A stretch of 64,000 nucleotides of DNA. It comes from JAEUMW01 sp963734295 (lineage in GTDB: Bacteria; Pseudomonadota; Gammaproteobacteria; Burkholderiales; JAEUMW01). The stretch lies in NCBI GenBank assembly GCA_963734295.1, contig CAVTGS010000012.1, positions 744,001 through 808,000 on the forward strand. Reading direction: 5' to 3'. Below the pieces are notes generated by a model. The model was not told where the DNA came from, did not search any database, and worked only from the letters and a program-made list of their open reading frames with translations. This document shows positions 19,679 to 27,971 of the stretch, one piece after another. The translations under genes and the position numbers were made by a program. Positions within the stretch are counted from its first letter, which is position 1; each line of letters begins with the position of its first letter.

Positions 19679-21985
19679 TTGGGAAGAAGGAAAGCGCTGG
19701 CGGCGATTGCTGCCGCATTCACTGCGGTGCCGCCACACGCGAGCGCGCAGCAGGATCTCCCCGCAGTGGCGTCCGAACCGACGCGCATGCGTGAAGTGTC
19801 GGTTACCGCGACCCGCACCGAGCGCGCCACCGACGATGTCCCGGCGACAGTGACCACGATCCATGCCGAAGACATGGAGCGCGGGCTCGTCCGCGACATC
19901 CGCGATCTCATCCGCTACGAGCCGGGCATATCGGCCCCCAACGACCCGGACCGCTTCGGCGCGTCCGGCTTCAACATCCGCGGCCTGACCGAGAATCGCG
20001 TCGTCCTCCAGGTCGACGGCGTGCGGCTGCCGGACTTCTTCCGCTTCAGCATCGGGCCGTTCAACACCGTTCCGCGCAACTTCGTCGATCTCGATTCGTT
20101 GAAGCGCGTCGAAATCCTGCGCGGCCCCTCGTCGAGCCTGTACGGCTCCGACGCGCTGGGCGGCGTGGTCACCTACCTCACGAAGGATCCGGCCGACTAC
20201 CTCTCCGGCCGCGCCGAGCCCTGGTACTTCTCGTACCGCAGCGCCTTCGCCTCGGTCGATACGAGCTGGACCAACACGCTCACCGCGACCGGGGGCACGG
20301 GGCCGGTGGCGGGACTCGCGATGCTCAGCCTGCAGGGCGCGAGCGAGGTGGAAACGCAGGGCACCAACGACTCGGTCTCGCCGATCCGCACCGTCGCGAA
20401 CCCCCAGAGCTCGACGCTCAAGAACGCGCTCTTCAAGCTCGTCGCCACACCGTGGACCGACCACCTCTTTCGGCTTACCTACGAGCAGTTCACGAACGAC
20501 GTGAGCACGAACGTGCTGAGCCTCAACTATGCGACACCGCGGACGACGTCGATCTTCGGAGACGACAGCTTCCGCCGTCAGCGCGCGAGCTTCGACTACG
20601 AATACGTCGATCCGCTGGGCGGCTGGCTCGCCGCCGTGAAGGCCACGGTCTACTGGCAGGCGAGCGACACGAACGAGTCCTCGACCGAGACGCGTAACCG
20701 CACGACGGCAGGATGCTCGGGCATTACCGCGAGCGTGAACGGCTGCGTCATTCCGCGGCTGTTCACCTTCGACCAGTCGATCTACGGCGGCACGGTGACG
20801 GGCGAGAGCCGCGTCGCTTTCGGCGCCACTGCGCACCGCATCCTGTCCGGGGTCGACGCGAACTGGACCGACACCGAGGCGTTGCGCGACGCGACGATCG
20901 TGAATACAACGCGCGGCACGATCACGAAAACGCTGGCAGGCGAAACGCTGCCCGTGCGCGATTTTCCGCCGAGCACCCAGCAGCGGATCGGCATTTTCGT
21001 GCAGGACGAGATCAGTTTCCTCGACGGGCGGCTCGATGTGATCCCGGCGCTGCGCTACGACGATTACCGGCTCACGGTGCAGCCGGATCTGCTCTACCTC
21101 GCGAACACCCCCAGCGGTGTCCGCGCGACCGATTTCAGCGACTCCGCGCTCTCACCGAAGCTCGGCGGCATCTGGCGCTTCACGCCGCAGACCTCTGCCT
21201 ACGCGAACTGGGCGACCGGCTTTCGCGCACCGCCCTACGACGATGTCAACGCGGCCTTCCGCAACGCCGTCCAGTCCTACGCGATCATTCCAAATCCGAA
21301 CCTGACGTCCGAGAAGAGCAACGGGTTCGAGGTCGGCCTGCGCGGTGACTACGGCACCGCACGCTTCGGCACGGCGGTGTTCTACAACCGCTACCAGGAC
21401 TTCATCGATTCGTCGGTGGCGCTGCGCTGCCCCGGCGATCCGCGTTGCGTGCCGGGCTTCGGCGGCACCTTCCAGTCGATCAATCGCGGGCGGGTCCGCA
21501 TCTGGGGGATCGAGGCGCGCGGCGACTATGCGTTCGCCCGCGGCTGGACCGCGACCGCGACCGCCGCGTGGGCAGACGGCGACGACCTCGACCTCGACCA
21601 GCCGATCAACTCCATCAATCCGCTGAAGGGTGTTGCCGCGCTGCGCTACGACGACCCGGGCACCGTCTACGGCATCGCCGCGACGCTCACCGCGGTGGCG
21701 CAGAAGAACGACATCGACAGCTCCCGCACCACCCAGCCACCGCTCTTCCAGACCCCGGGGTTTGCGATCGTCGACTTGACCGGTTACTGGAATCCGCTGA
21801 AGAACCTCACCGTGACGGCGGGTCTCTTCAACCTCTTCGACAAGAAGTACTGGTTGTGGGCGGACGTGTTCCGCACCGGCATCGGACCGAACACGACCGC
21901 ACCGGGCAATCCGCCGTCTGCGTCCATCGACCGCTACACCTCACCCGGCCGCAACGCCGCCATCTCGGTGAAAGTCGAGTTCTAA
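19679..21985 (+). CDS. TonB-dependent haem/haemoglobin receptor
   Basis: This 768-aa outer-membrane receptor probably starts at TTG 19679, with GGGAG about 6 nt upstream and a signal peptide ending ASAQ. The TonB box region (MREVSVTATRTER), plug domain (GFNIRGLTENRVVLQVDGVRL, RVEILRGPSSSLYGSDALGGVV) and a beta barrel ending in VKVEF with terminal Phe are visible. FRAP (GFRAPPYDDVN, about 515) and NPNL (about 539) match the motif pair of haem receptors and flank a loop without the usual conserved His being obvious to me. Downstream hemS-hmuTUV supports haem transport. Designations hmuR, hemR or bhuR are all in use. Confidence 0.92.
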   Translation: MGRRKALAAIAAAFTAVPPHASAQQDLPAVASEPTRMREVSVTATRTERATDDVPATVTTIHAEDMERGLVRDIRDLIRYEPGISAPNDPDRFGASGFNIRGLTENRVVLQVDGVRLPDFFRFSIGPFNTVPRNFVDLDSLKRVEILRGPSSSLYGSDALGGVVTYLTKDPADYLSGRAEPWYFSYRSAFASVDTSWTNTLTATGGTGPVAGLAMLSLQGASEVETQGTNDSVSPIRTVANPQSSTLKNALFKLVATPWTDHLFRLTYEQFTNDVSTNVLSLNYATPRTTSIFGDDSFRRQRASFDYEYVDPLGGWLAAVKATVYWQASDTNESSTETRNRTTAGCSGITASVNGCVIPRLFTFDQSIYGGTVTGESRVAFGATAHRILSGVDANWTDTEALRDATIVNTTRGTITKTLAGETLPVRDFPPSTQQRIGIFVQDEISFLDGRLDVIPALRYDDYRLTVQPDLLYLANTPSGVRATDFSDSALSPKLGGIWRFTPQTSAYANWATGFRAPPYDDVNAAFRNAVQSYAIIPNPNLTSEKSNGFEVGLRGDYGTARFGTAVFYNRYQDFIDSSVALRCPGDPRCVPGFGGTFQSINRGRVRIWGIEARGDYAFARGWTATATAAWADGDDLDLDQPINSINPLKGVAALRYDDPGTVYGIAATLTAVAQKNDIDSSRTTQPPLFQTPGFAIVDLTGYWNPLKNLTVTAGLFNLFDKKYWLWADVFRTGIGPNTTAPGNPPSASIDRYTSPGRNAAISVKVEF

Positions 21986-21998
21986 CAAGGAGCAAATC

Positions 21999-22235
21999 AT
22001 GACCCGTTCCATCGCCCAACCGAGCCGCGTCGAGACCGTTCTCGCGGCCCTGCTCTACCTCATGACTGCCTATCAGCGCACCCGCTGCCCAGCCGTCGCG
22101 GCGTGCGTCGCCGCGCACCTCGACTGCGTGGTGGATCATCCCGGCGCCGACGCGACGATCCGTGAGGTGTGTGCTGGCATGCGCAAGGAATGGTGGGGTA
22201 CGGCGAAAGCCGCCCCGGGCAAGCAGATTCACTGA
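21999..22235 (+). CDS. Small protein of the haem-uptake operon
   Basis: This 78-aa protein has a good ribosome site (AAGGAG, 7 nt before ATG 21999). It lies 13 bp after the receptor and 26 bp before hemS, so it is surely transcribed with them. It is predicted soluble and helical, with three Cys residues in TRCPAVAACVAAHLDC and a WW pair near the C-terminus. Small unnamed genes sit at this place in related loci. I cannot assign a function; the Cys/His content would allow metal or haem contact. Confidence 0.75.
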   Translation: MTRSIAQPSRVETVLAALLYLMTAYQRTRCPAVAACVAAHLDCVVDHPGADATIREVCAGMRKEWWGTAKAAPGKQIH

Positions 22236-22261
22236 AACCGCACTCGAGCAAGGAGAACGAC

Positions 22262-23320
22262 ATGGACGCAGCGGTCTATCACATCACGGCCGGTGTCAGC
22301 CTGCGCACCGCCTGGGACGCGCTCAAGGCGCAACAGCCGATCCGCCAGCGCGATGCGGCGGATCTCCTCGGCGTGTCCGAAGCGGAGCTGCTGGCAAGCC
22401 GGGTCGGTCACGGCGCGACCCGTCTCGCGGGCGACTTGCGCCACGTGCTCGAGGCCGCCCCCGCGCTCGGCCAGGTCATGGCGCTCACGCGGAACGACGG
22501 ATGCGTCCACGAGAAGATCGGCGTCTACGAAAATCTCGGGGTCGACTCCATGGTCGGTATCGCCCTCGGCGAAGACATCGACCTACGCCTTTTCTTCACT
22601 CACTGGAAGCACGGATTTGCCGTAACCGAGCCAGGGGCGAACGGTGCCCTGCAGAGCCTGCAGTTTTTCGACGGTGCCGGTCAGGCGGTGCACAAGATCT
22701 TCCTCAAAGCGGGAGCGGATCGAGATGCCTACGTCCACCTCGTGTCGCGTTTCGGAGCAGCCGACCAGTCGCCCGACCTGGAGATCACCCCACGCCTGCG
22801 AGGGGGCGCGCAGCCCGACGATGTCATCGACATCACCGGCTTGCGCGAGGCATGGGCGAACCTGAAGGACACCCACGAGTTCTTCTGGCTGTTGAAGCGC
22901 TTCGGGGTGACGCGCACGCAGGCGATGCGGTTCGCGGGCTTCGACTTCGCCCATCCGGTGCCGCTCGATGCCGCGCACCGGCTGCTCGAGGACGTGGCAG
23001 CGAGCGCGCTGCCCATCATGGTCTTCGTCGGCAATCCCGGCTGCATCCAGATCCACACCGGGCCGGTCGAGCACGTGAAGATCATGGGCCCGTGGCTCAA
23101 CGTGCTGGACGCGGGCTTCAACCTGCACCTGCGCACCGACCGCATTGCCTCCGCCTGGGTCGTGCGGAAGCCGACGGCCGACGGCGTCGTCACCTCGCTC
23201 GAGCTGTTCGACGCCACGGGCGAGACCATCGCGATGTTCTTCGGCAAGCGGAAACCGGGGCTGCCGGAGATGCGGGAGTGGCAGGCGACAATCGAGCGGC
23301 TCTATCCCATTCCCGCATGA
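22262..23320 (+). CDS. hemS: Haemin-degrading factor / haem-trafficking protein
   Basis: This 352-aa cytoplasmic protein consists of two homologous HemS/ChuS/PhuS-type halves, about 1-175 and 180-352. Equivalent segments are LTRNDGCVHEKIGVYE in the first half and VGNPGCIQIHTGPVEHVKIMG in the second. WLNVLDAGFNLHLRTDRIASAWVV is the conserved C-terminal core. Family members receive haem from HmuTUV and degrade it or deliver it to haem oxygenase. A strong AAGGAG precedes ATG 22262, and the stop overlaps hmuT (ATGA). The symbol hmuS is equally used. Confidence 0.94.
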   Translation: MDAAVYHITAGVSLRTAWDALKAQQPIRQRDAADLLGVSEAELLASRVGHGATRLAGDLRHVLEAAPALGQVMALTRNDGCVHEKIGVYENLGVDSMVGIALGEDIDLRLFFTHWKHGFAVTEPGANGALQSLQFFDGAGQAVHKIFLKAGADRDAYVHLVSRFGAADQSPDLEITPRLRGGAQPDDVIDITGLREAWANLKDTHEFFWLLKRFGVTRTQAMRFAGFDFAHPVPLDAAHRLLEDVAASALPIMVFVGNPGCIQIHTGPVEHVKIMGPWLNVLDAGFNLHLRTDRIASAWVVRKPTADGVVTSLELFDATGETIAMFFGKRKPGLPEMREWQATIERLYPIPA

Positions 23321-24150
23321 CCGTGCTGCGCGTCCTGCTCGTCGCGTTGGCGTGGGTGGCGAGCGCCGCGGCCGCGGCCGGTCCCGCGCGCGTCGTGAGC
23401 GTGGGCGGCGCCATCACCGAGATCGTGGTCGCGCTCGGCGCGGAGGATCGGCTCGTTGCCGTCGACACGACGAGCGTCTACCCCGAGCGCCTCCAGGCGC
23501 TGCCGCAGGTGGGCTACATGCGGTCCCTGTCGGCGGAGGGCGTGCTTGCCTTGCGCCCCGATCTCGTGCTCGCCTCGAGCGACGCCGGACCGCCGACCGC
23601 CATCGCGCAACTGCGTGCCACCGGCCTTTCGGTGGTAACGCTCTCGCCCGAGCACTCCCCGGCGGCGCTGCGGCGGAACGTGCAGGTCGTCGCCGATGCG
23701 CTCGGCATGTCCGGGCGCGGCGCGGCGCTCGACGCACGGATCGAGTCCGAGTGGCGCGCGACGCAGGACGCGCTGGCGCCGCGCGCCGACCGCCCGCGCG
23801 TGCTCTTCGTGCTCGCCCACAGCGGCAACGCGCTGCTCGTGTCGGGTGCAGGCACCGCCGCCGACGCGATGATCCGGCTCGCCGGCGGCACCAACGCGCT
23901 CGCTGGTGTGCAGGGGTACAAGCCGCTCACGCCGGAGTCCGCGGTGGGTGCGGCGCCCGACGTGATCCTCGTCACGCGCGAAGGGCTCGCCAACGTCGGC
24001 GGGCCGGCCAAGCTCACCGCGCAGGCGGGCCTCGATCTCACGCCCGCGGGCAAGGCGAACCGGGTGGTGGCGATGGACGCGCTCTATCTGCTCGGCTTCG
24101 GCCCGCGGCTGCCGGGCGCGGTGCGCGATCTGGCGACGGCATTGCGCTGA
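23317..24150 (+). CDS. hmuT: Periplasmic haem-binding protein of ABC transporter
   Basis: This 277-aa protein has a signal peptide (MTVLRVLLVALAWVASAAAA) and a class III periplasmic-binding fold. Haem-protein segments are VVSVGGAITEIVVALGAEDRLVAVDTTS (in two parts), LPQVGYMRSLSAEGVLALRPD, LATPGG-equivalent SGAGTAADAMIRLAGGTNA and GYKPLTPESA. The conserved Tyr in this last region is a known haem ligand in the family. It is translationally coupled to hemS (ATGA) and to hmuU (TGATG) and delivers haem to the HmuUV permease. Confidence 0.93.
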   Translation: MTVLRVLLVALAWVASAAAAAGPARVVSVGGAITEIVVALGAEDRLVAVDTTSVYPERLQALPQVGYMRSLSAEGVLALRPDLVLASSDAGPPTAIAQLRATGLSVVTLSPEHSPAALRRNVQVVADALGMSGRGAALDARIESEWRATQDALAPRADRPRVLFVLAHSGNALLVSGAGTAADAMIRLAGGTNALAGVQGYKPLTPESAVGAAPDVILVTREGLANVGGPAKLTAQAGLDLTPAGKANRVVAMDALYLLGFGPRLPGAVRDLATALR

Positions 24151-25241
24151 TGGCGACCGTCCTGCGCCGCCTCGGGCGGGCTCCGCGCGTCGCGGGCCGA
24201 CTGCCTGCAGCACCAATGCTCATGGCGCTCGCCGCACTGCTGGTCCTCGCGGGCGTGCTCGCCGCAAGCATGGGCGCCTTTCGCATCCCGCCCGCGGACG
24301 TGCTCGGGATCCTCGCGGCGAAGCTGGGACTCCTGGCGCTGCCAGCCGACGACGCCCAGGCGGCGGCAGTGCTGACACAGATTCGCCTCCCGCGCGTGCT
24401 CTTCGCGATGCTCGCCGGTGCGGCGCTCGCCGTGGGCGGCGCGGTGCTCCAGGGACTTTTCCGCAACCCGCTGGCCGATCCCGCCCTGATCGGCATCTCC
24501 GGGGGCGCCGCGCTCGCGGCGGCGTGGACGATCGTGCTCAACGTCCGTCTGCTGCCGGGGCTCAACGTGCTGCTCGGCCCGTTCTCGCTCCCGCTCGCTG
24601 CGTTCGCGGGCGCGCTGCTCGCGACATGGCTCGTGCATCGACTCGCCTCCGTACATGGGGCGACATCGGTGGCGGTGATGCTGCTCGCCGGGATCGCCGT
24701 CAGTGCCCTCGCGGGCGCGGGAATCGGGCTCGCTGCCTATGTAGCGAGCGACGAGCAATTGCGCAACATCACCTTCTGGCAACTCGGCACCTTGACCGGC
24801 GCAACCTGGCGCACTCTCGGCGCGCTCGGGGTGCTCGCCGGGTCGGCGACGCTCGTTGGATTGCAGCTCGCCCGGCCCCTCGACGCGCTCGCGCTGGGCG
24901 AGGCAGAGGCACGGCATCTCGGGGTCGATGTCGAGCGCCTGAAGCGCACGGGGATGGTCGCAGCTGCGCTCGCGGTGGGAACGGTGACTGCGTTCTGCGG
25001 GATCATCGGGTTCGTCGCGCTGGTCGCGCCCCACATCGTACGCGTCGCCTGTGGTCCGTCGCATCGCCTGCTGTTGCCGGCCTGCGCGCTCGCGGGCGCC
25101 ATCCTGATGACCATCGCCGACGTCGTCGCGCGGACCGCGGTGGCGCCGGCCGAGTTGCCGATCGGCGTGCTGACCGCACTCATCGGCGCGCCGTTCTTTC
25201 TCGTCCTGCTCTTGCGGCAGCGACGTCTGTGGGGCGCCTGA
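24150..25241 (+). CDS. hmuU: Haem ABC transporter permease
   Basis: This 363-aa FecCD-family permease has about ten membrane segments, beginning MLMALAALLVLAGVLAAS. Conserved sites are RLPRVLFAMLAGAALAVGGA, LQGLFRNPLADPALIGISGG, FWQLGTL and the ATPase-contact loop near FCGIIGFVALVAPHIVR. It forms the inner-membrane channel with HmuV and takes haem from HmuT. Start and stop codons overlap both neighbours by one base. The codons before PAAPMLMAL encode an unusually long cytoplasmic arginine-rich N-terminus. Confidence 0.94.
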   Translation: MATVLRRLGRAPRVAGRLPAAPMLMALAALLVLAGVLAASMGAFRIPPADVLGILAAKLGLLALPADDAQAAAVLTQIRLPRVLFAMLAGAALAVGGAVLQGLFRNPLADPALIGISGGAALAAAWTIVLNVRLLPGLNVLLGPFSLPLAAFAGALLATWLVHRLASVHGATSVAVMLLAGIAVSALAGAGIGLAAYVASDEQLRNITFWQLGTLTGATWRTLGALGVLAGSATLVGLQLARPLDALALGEAEARHLGVDVERLKRTGMVAAALAVGTVTAFCGIIGFVALVAPHIVRVACGPSHRLLLPACALAGAILMTIADVVARTAVAPAELPIGVLTALIGAPFFLVLLLRQRRLWGA

Positions 25242-26023
25242 TGCTGGCGGCCAGCGCGGTCGTTTACACGGCGGGCCATCGCCGTCTCGTCGACGAGGTG
25301 AGCGTCGCCGTCGGCCCGGGCGAGGTCGTCGCCGTGCTGGGCGAGAACGGCGCCGGCAAGTCCACGCTGCTCAAGCTGCTGGCCGGCGAGATCGCGCCGC
25401 ATGCCGGCGCGATCATCCTTGATGGCGAGCCGCTGACGGCGCACACCTCGGCTGCTCTGGCCCGACGGCGCGCCGTGCTGCCGCAGGACACGCGCGTCGC
25501 GTTCGGCTACACGGCGCTCGAGATCGTATTGCTCGGACGCTATCCCTGGACGCACGGCGCCACGGGCGCCACCGATCACGCCATCGCCCGCGAGATGCTC
25601 GCCCGGGTCGACGGCGCCCACCTCGAGTCGCGTCTCGTCACGACGCTTTCCGGTGGCGAGCGCGCCCGCGTGCAACTGGCGCGCGTGCTCGCACAACTCG
25701 AGGGCGATGCTGCGTGCTCACGCTATCTGCTGCTCGACGAGCCGACTGCCAGCCTCGATCTCGCGCACCAGCACCTGGCGCTGGGTCTGGCACGCGGCCT
25801 CGCCAGCCGGCGCCGTGTTGGCGTGTTCGCCGTGCTGCACGACCTCAACCTCGCCGCCCAGTATGCCGATCGGATTCTGCTGCTGAAGCAAGGTCGCGTC
25901 GTCGCCACCGGCCCCCCTGCAGCGGTGCTCTCGGAAGCGTTGGTGTCATTCGCGTTCTCGGTGCGGGCGCAGGTGATTCCGCACCCGGCGAACGGCCGTC
26001 CGCTGGTGGTGACAGCGCCGTGA
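25241..26023 (+). CDS. hmuV: Haem ABC transporter ATP-binding protein
   Basis: This 260-aa ATPase energises HmuU. It has Walker A GENGAGKST, Q-loop LPQDTRVAF, signature LSGGERARVQLARVLAQL, Walker B YLLLDEPTASLD and switch His in AVLHDLNLAA. Length is normal for HmuV. The ATG overlaps the hmuU stop by one base. About 65 bp, including an inverted repeat but no T-run, separate it from tonB, so read-through into tonB is likely. Confidence 0.95.
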   Translation: MLAASAVVYTAGHRRLVDEVSVAVGPGEVVAVLGENGAGKSTLLKLLAGEIAPHAGAIILDGEPLTAHTSAALARRRAVLPQDTRVAFGYTALEIVLLGRYPWTHGATGATDHAIAREMLARVDGAHLESRLVTTLSGGERARVQLARVLAQLEGDAACSRYLLLDEPTASLDLAHQHLALGLARGLASRRRVGVFAVLHDLNLAAQYADRILLLKQGRVVATGPPAAVLSEALVSFAFSVRAQVIPHPANGRPLVVTAP

Positions 26024-26087
26024 GCGGGGTCCGCTTCGCCGGACGGAGGGCGACCCGTCCGCAAGACTCGACCGTCGGAGGTGTCCG

Positions 26088-26747
26088 ATGAAGGGATTGC
26101 TCACGCCACCGCCTTGGCAGGACCGCCTGCCTGGCATTGCTGCCGCCGTGCTGTTGCACGTGGTCGCGCTCGTCGCGCTGCTGCACTACGAGCCGGTGCG
26201 GCAGGCGCTCGCCACCACGGCCCCGATCATGGTGAACCTGGTCTCACCGCCACGGATGGAACCGGTCGCGCCTCCCACCGAACCGCCGAAGCCGCTCCCA
26301 CAGAAACAGCACGCGAAGCCGCGACCGGTCAAGAAACCGCGCCTGATCACCGCGCCGGTGGCTGCCGCCTCGGACTTCGTCGTACCGACCCCGACTCCCG
26401 AGCCGCCCCCGCCCCCCAAGCTGGCCGCTGCGCCGGCGGCTGAACCTGGGCCTCCGCCATCGGTGGTGCCGCCAAACTTCAAGGCAGACTATCTCCACAA
26501 CCCGCCACCCCCCTACCCGTCGCTGGCCCGGCGCATGAACGAGCAAGGCCGGGTCGTCCTGCGCGTGCTCGTTAGCGCCGACGGTGTTGCGGAAAAGGTG
26601 GAACTGCGAACCTCGAGCGGCTCACCGCGACTCGACCAGTCTGCCCTCGAAACGGTGCTCAGCTGGAAATTCGTCCCCGCGCGCCAAGGCGCCAACCCGG
26701 TCGCGGCCTGGGTGCTGGTCCCGATCTCTTTCTCCCTCCAAGGATAG
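26088..26747 (+). CDS. tonB: TonB energy-transducing protein
   Basis: This 219-aa protein has a short cytoplasmic N-terminus, one membrane anchor (LPGIAAAVLLHVVALVALL), a proline-rich periplasmic spacer (EPVAPPTEPPKPLPQKQ, TPTPEPPPPPKL) and a C-terminal TonB domain (PPPPYPSLARRMNEQGRVVL, VSADGVAEKVELRTSSG). It transmits proton-motive energy from ExbBD to the receptor encoded at 19.7 kb. A GGAGGT ribosome site precedes the ATG, and exbB follows after 4 bp. Confidence 0.95.
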   Translation: MKGLLTPPPWQDRLPGIAAAVLLHVVALVALLHYEPVRQALATTAPIMVNLVSPPRMEPVAPPTEPPKPLPQKQHAKPRPVKKPRLITAPVAAASDFVVPTPTPEPPPPPKLAAAPAAEPGPPPSVVPPNFKADYLHNPPPPYPSLARRMNEQGRVVLRVLVSADGVAEKVELRTSSGSPRLDQSALETVLSWKFVPARQGANPVAAWVLVPISFSLQG

Positions 26748-26751
26748 CGGC

Positions 26752-27517
26752 ATGGACCCCAATCAGTCCCTCGGCCTCTCACACTTCCTGGCCCAGACCG
26801 ACAGTGTCGGCAACGCCATCTTCTTGATTCTCGTCGTGATGTCGGTTGCGACGTGGTACCTCATCTTCGCGAAGACCTTGCAGCGTCTCATCGCCCGACA
26901 TCGCACCGCGCGCTTTCTCAAGACATTCTGGAACGCCACGTCGCTCACCGCGGTCGAGCAGCATCTCGAAGACAATCACCCCAACGAGCCCTTCTCCCAC
27001 CTCGCCTATCACGCGCATCGTGTCGGCGCGGCACCACGCACGCCACGGCGCGACGCGCCTGAACGACGCCGGCAGCGCATCGGACTTCCTGACGCGCTCG
27101 ATGCGCCGCGTCATCGACGAGGAAACGGCGCGCCTCGAATGGGGCCTCACGGTGCTCGCCTCGGTCGGCAGCACGGCCCCTTTCGTTGGGCTGTTCGGCA
27201 CCGTGTGGGGCGTGTATCACGCGCTGGTTGCAATCGGCATGAGCGGGCAGGGAACGCTCGACAAGGTTGCCGGGCCGGTCGGCGAAGCGCTGATCATGAC
27301 CGGTGCCGGTCTCGCCGTCGCGATTCCAGCGGTGCTCGCATACAACGCCTTCGTGCGCTCGAACCGGGTCGTGCTCGGCAAGCTCGACGCGTTCGCCCAC
27401 GACCTCTTCGCCTTCCTCGCCACCGGCGCTCACTTCGGTCACGTGGACACCTCGAACACCGTCTCCGCGCGAGAGGGCAAGGCGCCGCAGTCGCTCTCGA
27501 CGAGCAAGGTGGCATAG
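26752..27517 (+). CDS. exbB: ExbB proton channel subunit, one frameshift
   Basis: Joining two frames near 27035 (one extra base between AHRVGAA and HHARHGATRLND) gives about 254 aa. The first part carries the N-terminal membrane segment (NAIFLILVVMSVATWYLIF). The second has the MotA/ExbB core SMRRVIDEETARLEWGL, STAPFVGLFGTVWGVYHAL and GEALIMTGAGLAVAIPAVLAYN. ExbB forms the pentameric channel that powers TonB. Its UAG stop is immediately followed by the exbD ATG. The frame break in a gene with intact partners favours a sequence error. Confidence 0.9.
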
Positions 27518-27946
27518 ATGGCGTTCGGCGGATTCGACCAGTCTGGCGCTGGGGGCCGCCCGATGGCGGAGATCAACATGATCCCGCTCATCGACGTGAT
27601 GCTGGTGCTGCTCGTGATCTTCATCATCACGGCGCCGCTGCTCACGCACGCGGTGAAGATCGACCTGCCGAAGGCGGCCAGCACGCCCAATCTCACGCAG
27701 CCAGACCATATCGCGCTTTCGATCGACGGCTCGAGCCAGATGTTCTGGAACGGCGAGACCGTGGATCGCGGCGCGTTGCGCGAGCGCCTCGGTGCGGCAT
27801 CCAGGCTCGAGCCGCAGCCCGAACTGCACATCCGCGCCGACCATGCGACGCAATACCAGGCGATCGCCGAGGTCATGGCGGATGCGGCGAAGGCCGGCCT
27901 CACCCGCATCGGGTTCGTGTCCGACCCGAACGAGCAGAAACCCTGA
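27518..27946 (+). CDS. exbD: ExbD proton channel subunit
   Basis: This 142-aa protein has the single ExbD/TolR membrane helix with the proton-carrying Asp in INMIPLIDVMLVLLVIFIIT, preceded by the GRPMAEINMIPL signature. The periplasmic domain (ALSIDGSSQMFWNGETVD, HIRADHATQYQAIAEVM) is complete. It begins directly after exbB and is followed after 25 bp by the FTR1 gene. Confidence 0.95.
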   Translation: MAFGGFDQSGAGGRPMAEINMIPLIDVMLVLLVIFIITAPLLTHAVKIDLPKAASTPNLTQPDHIALSIDGSSQMFWNGETVDRGALRERLGAASRLEPQPELHIRADHATQYQAIAEVMADAAKAGLTRIGFVSDPNEQKP

Positions 27947-27971
27947 GGCCGCGCAGAAGCGCCCGACAGCG

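Noticed and set aside
26024..26087. Inverted repeat GGACGG...CCGTCC between hmuV and tonB as a terminator
   Set aside because: Short stem with no T-run, and tonB-exbBD most likely rely on read-through.
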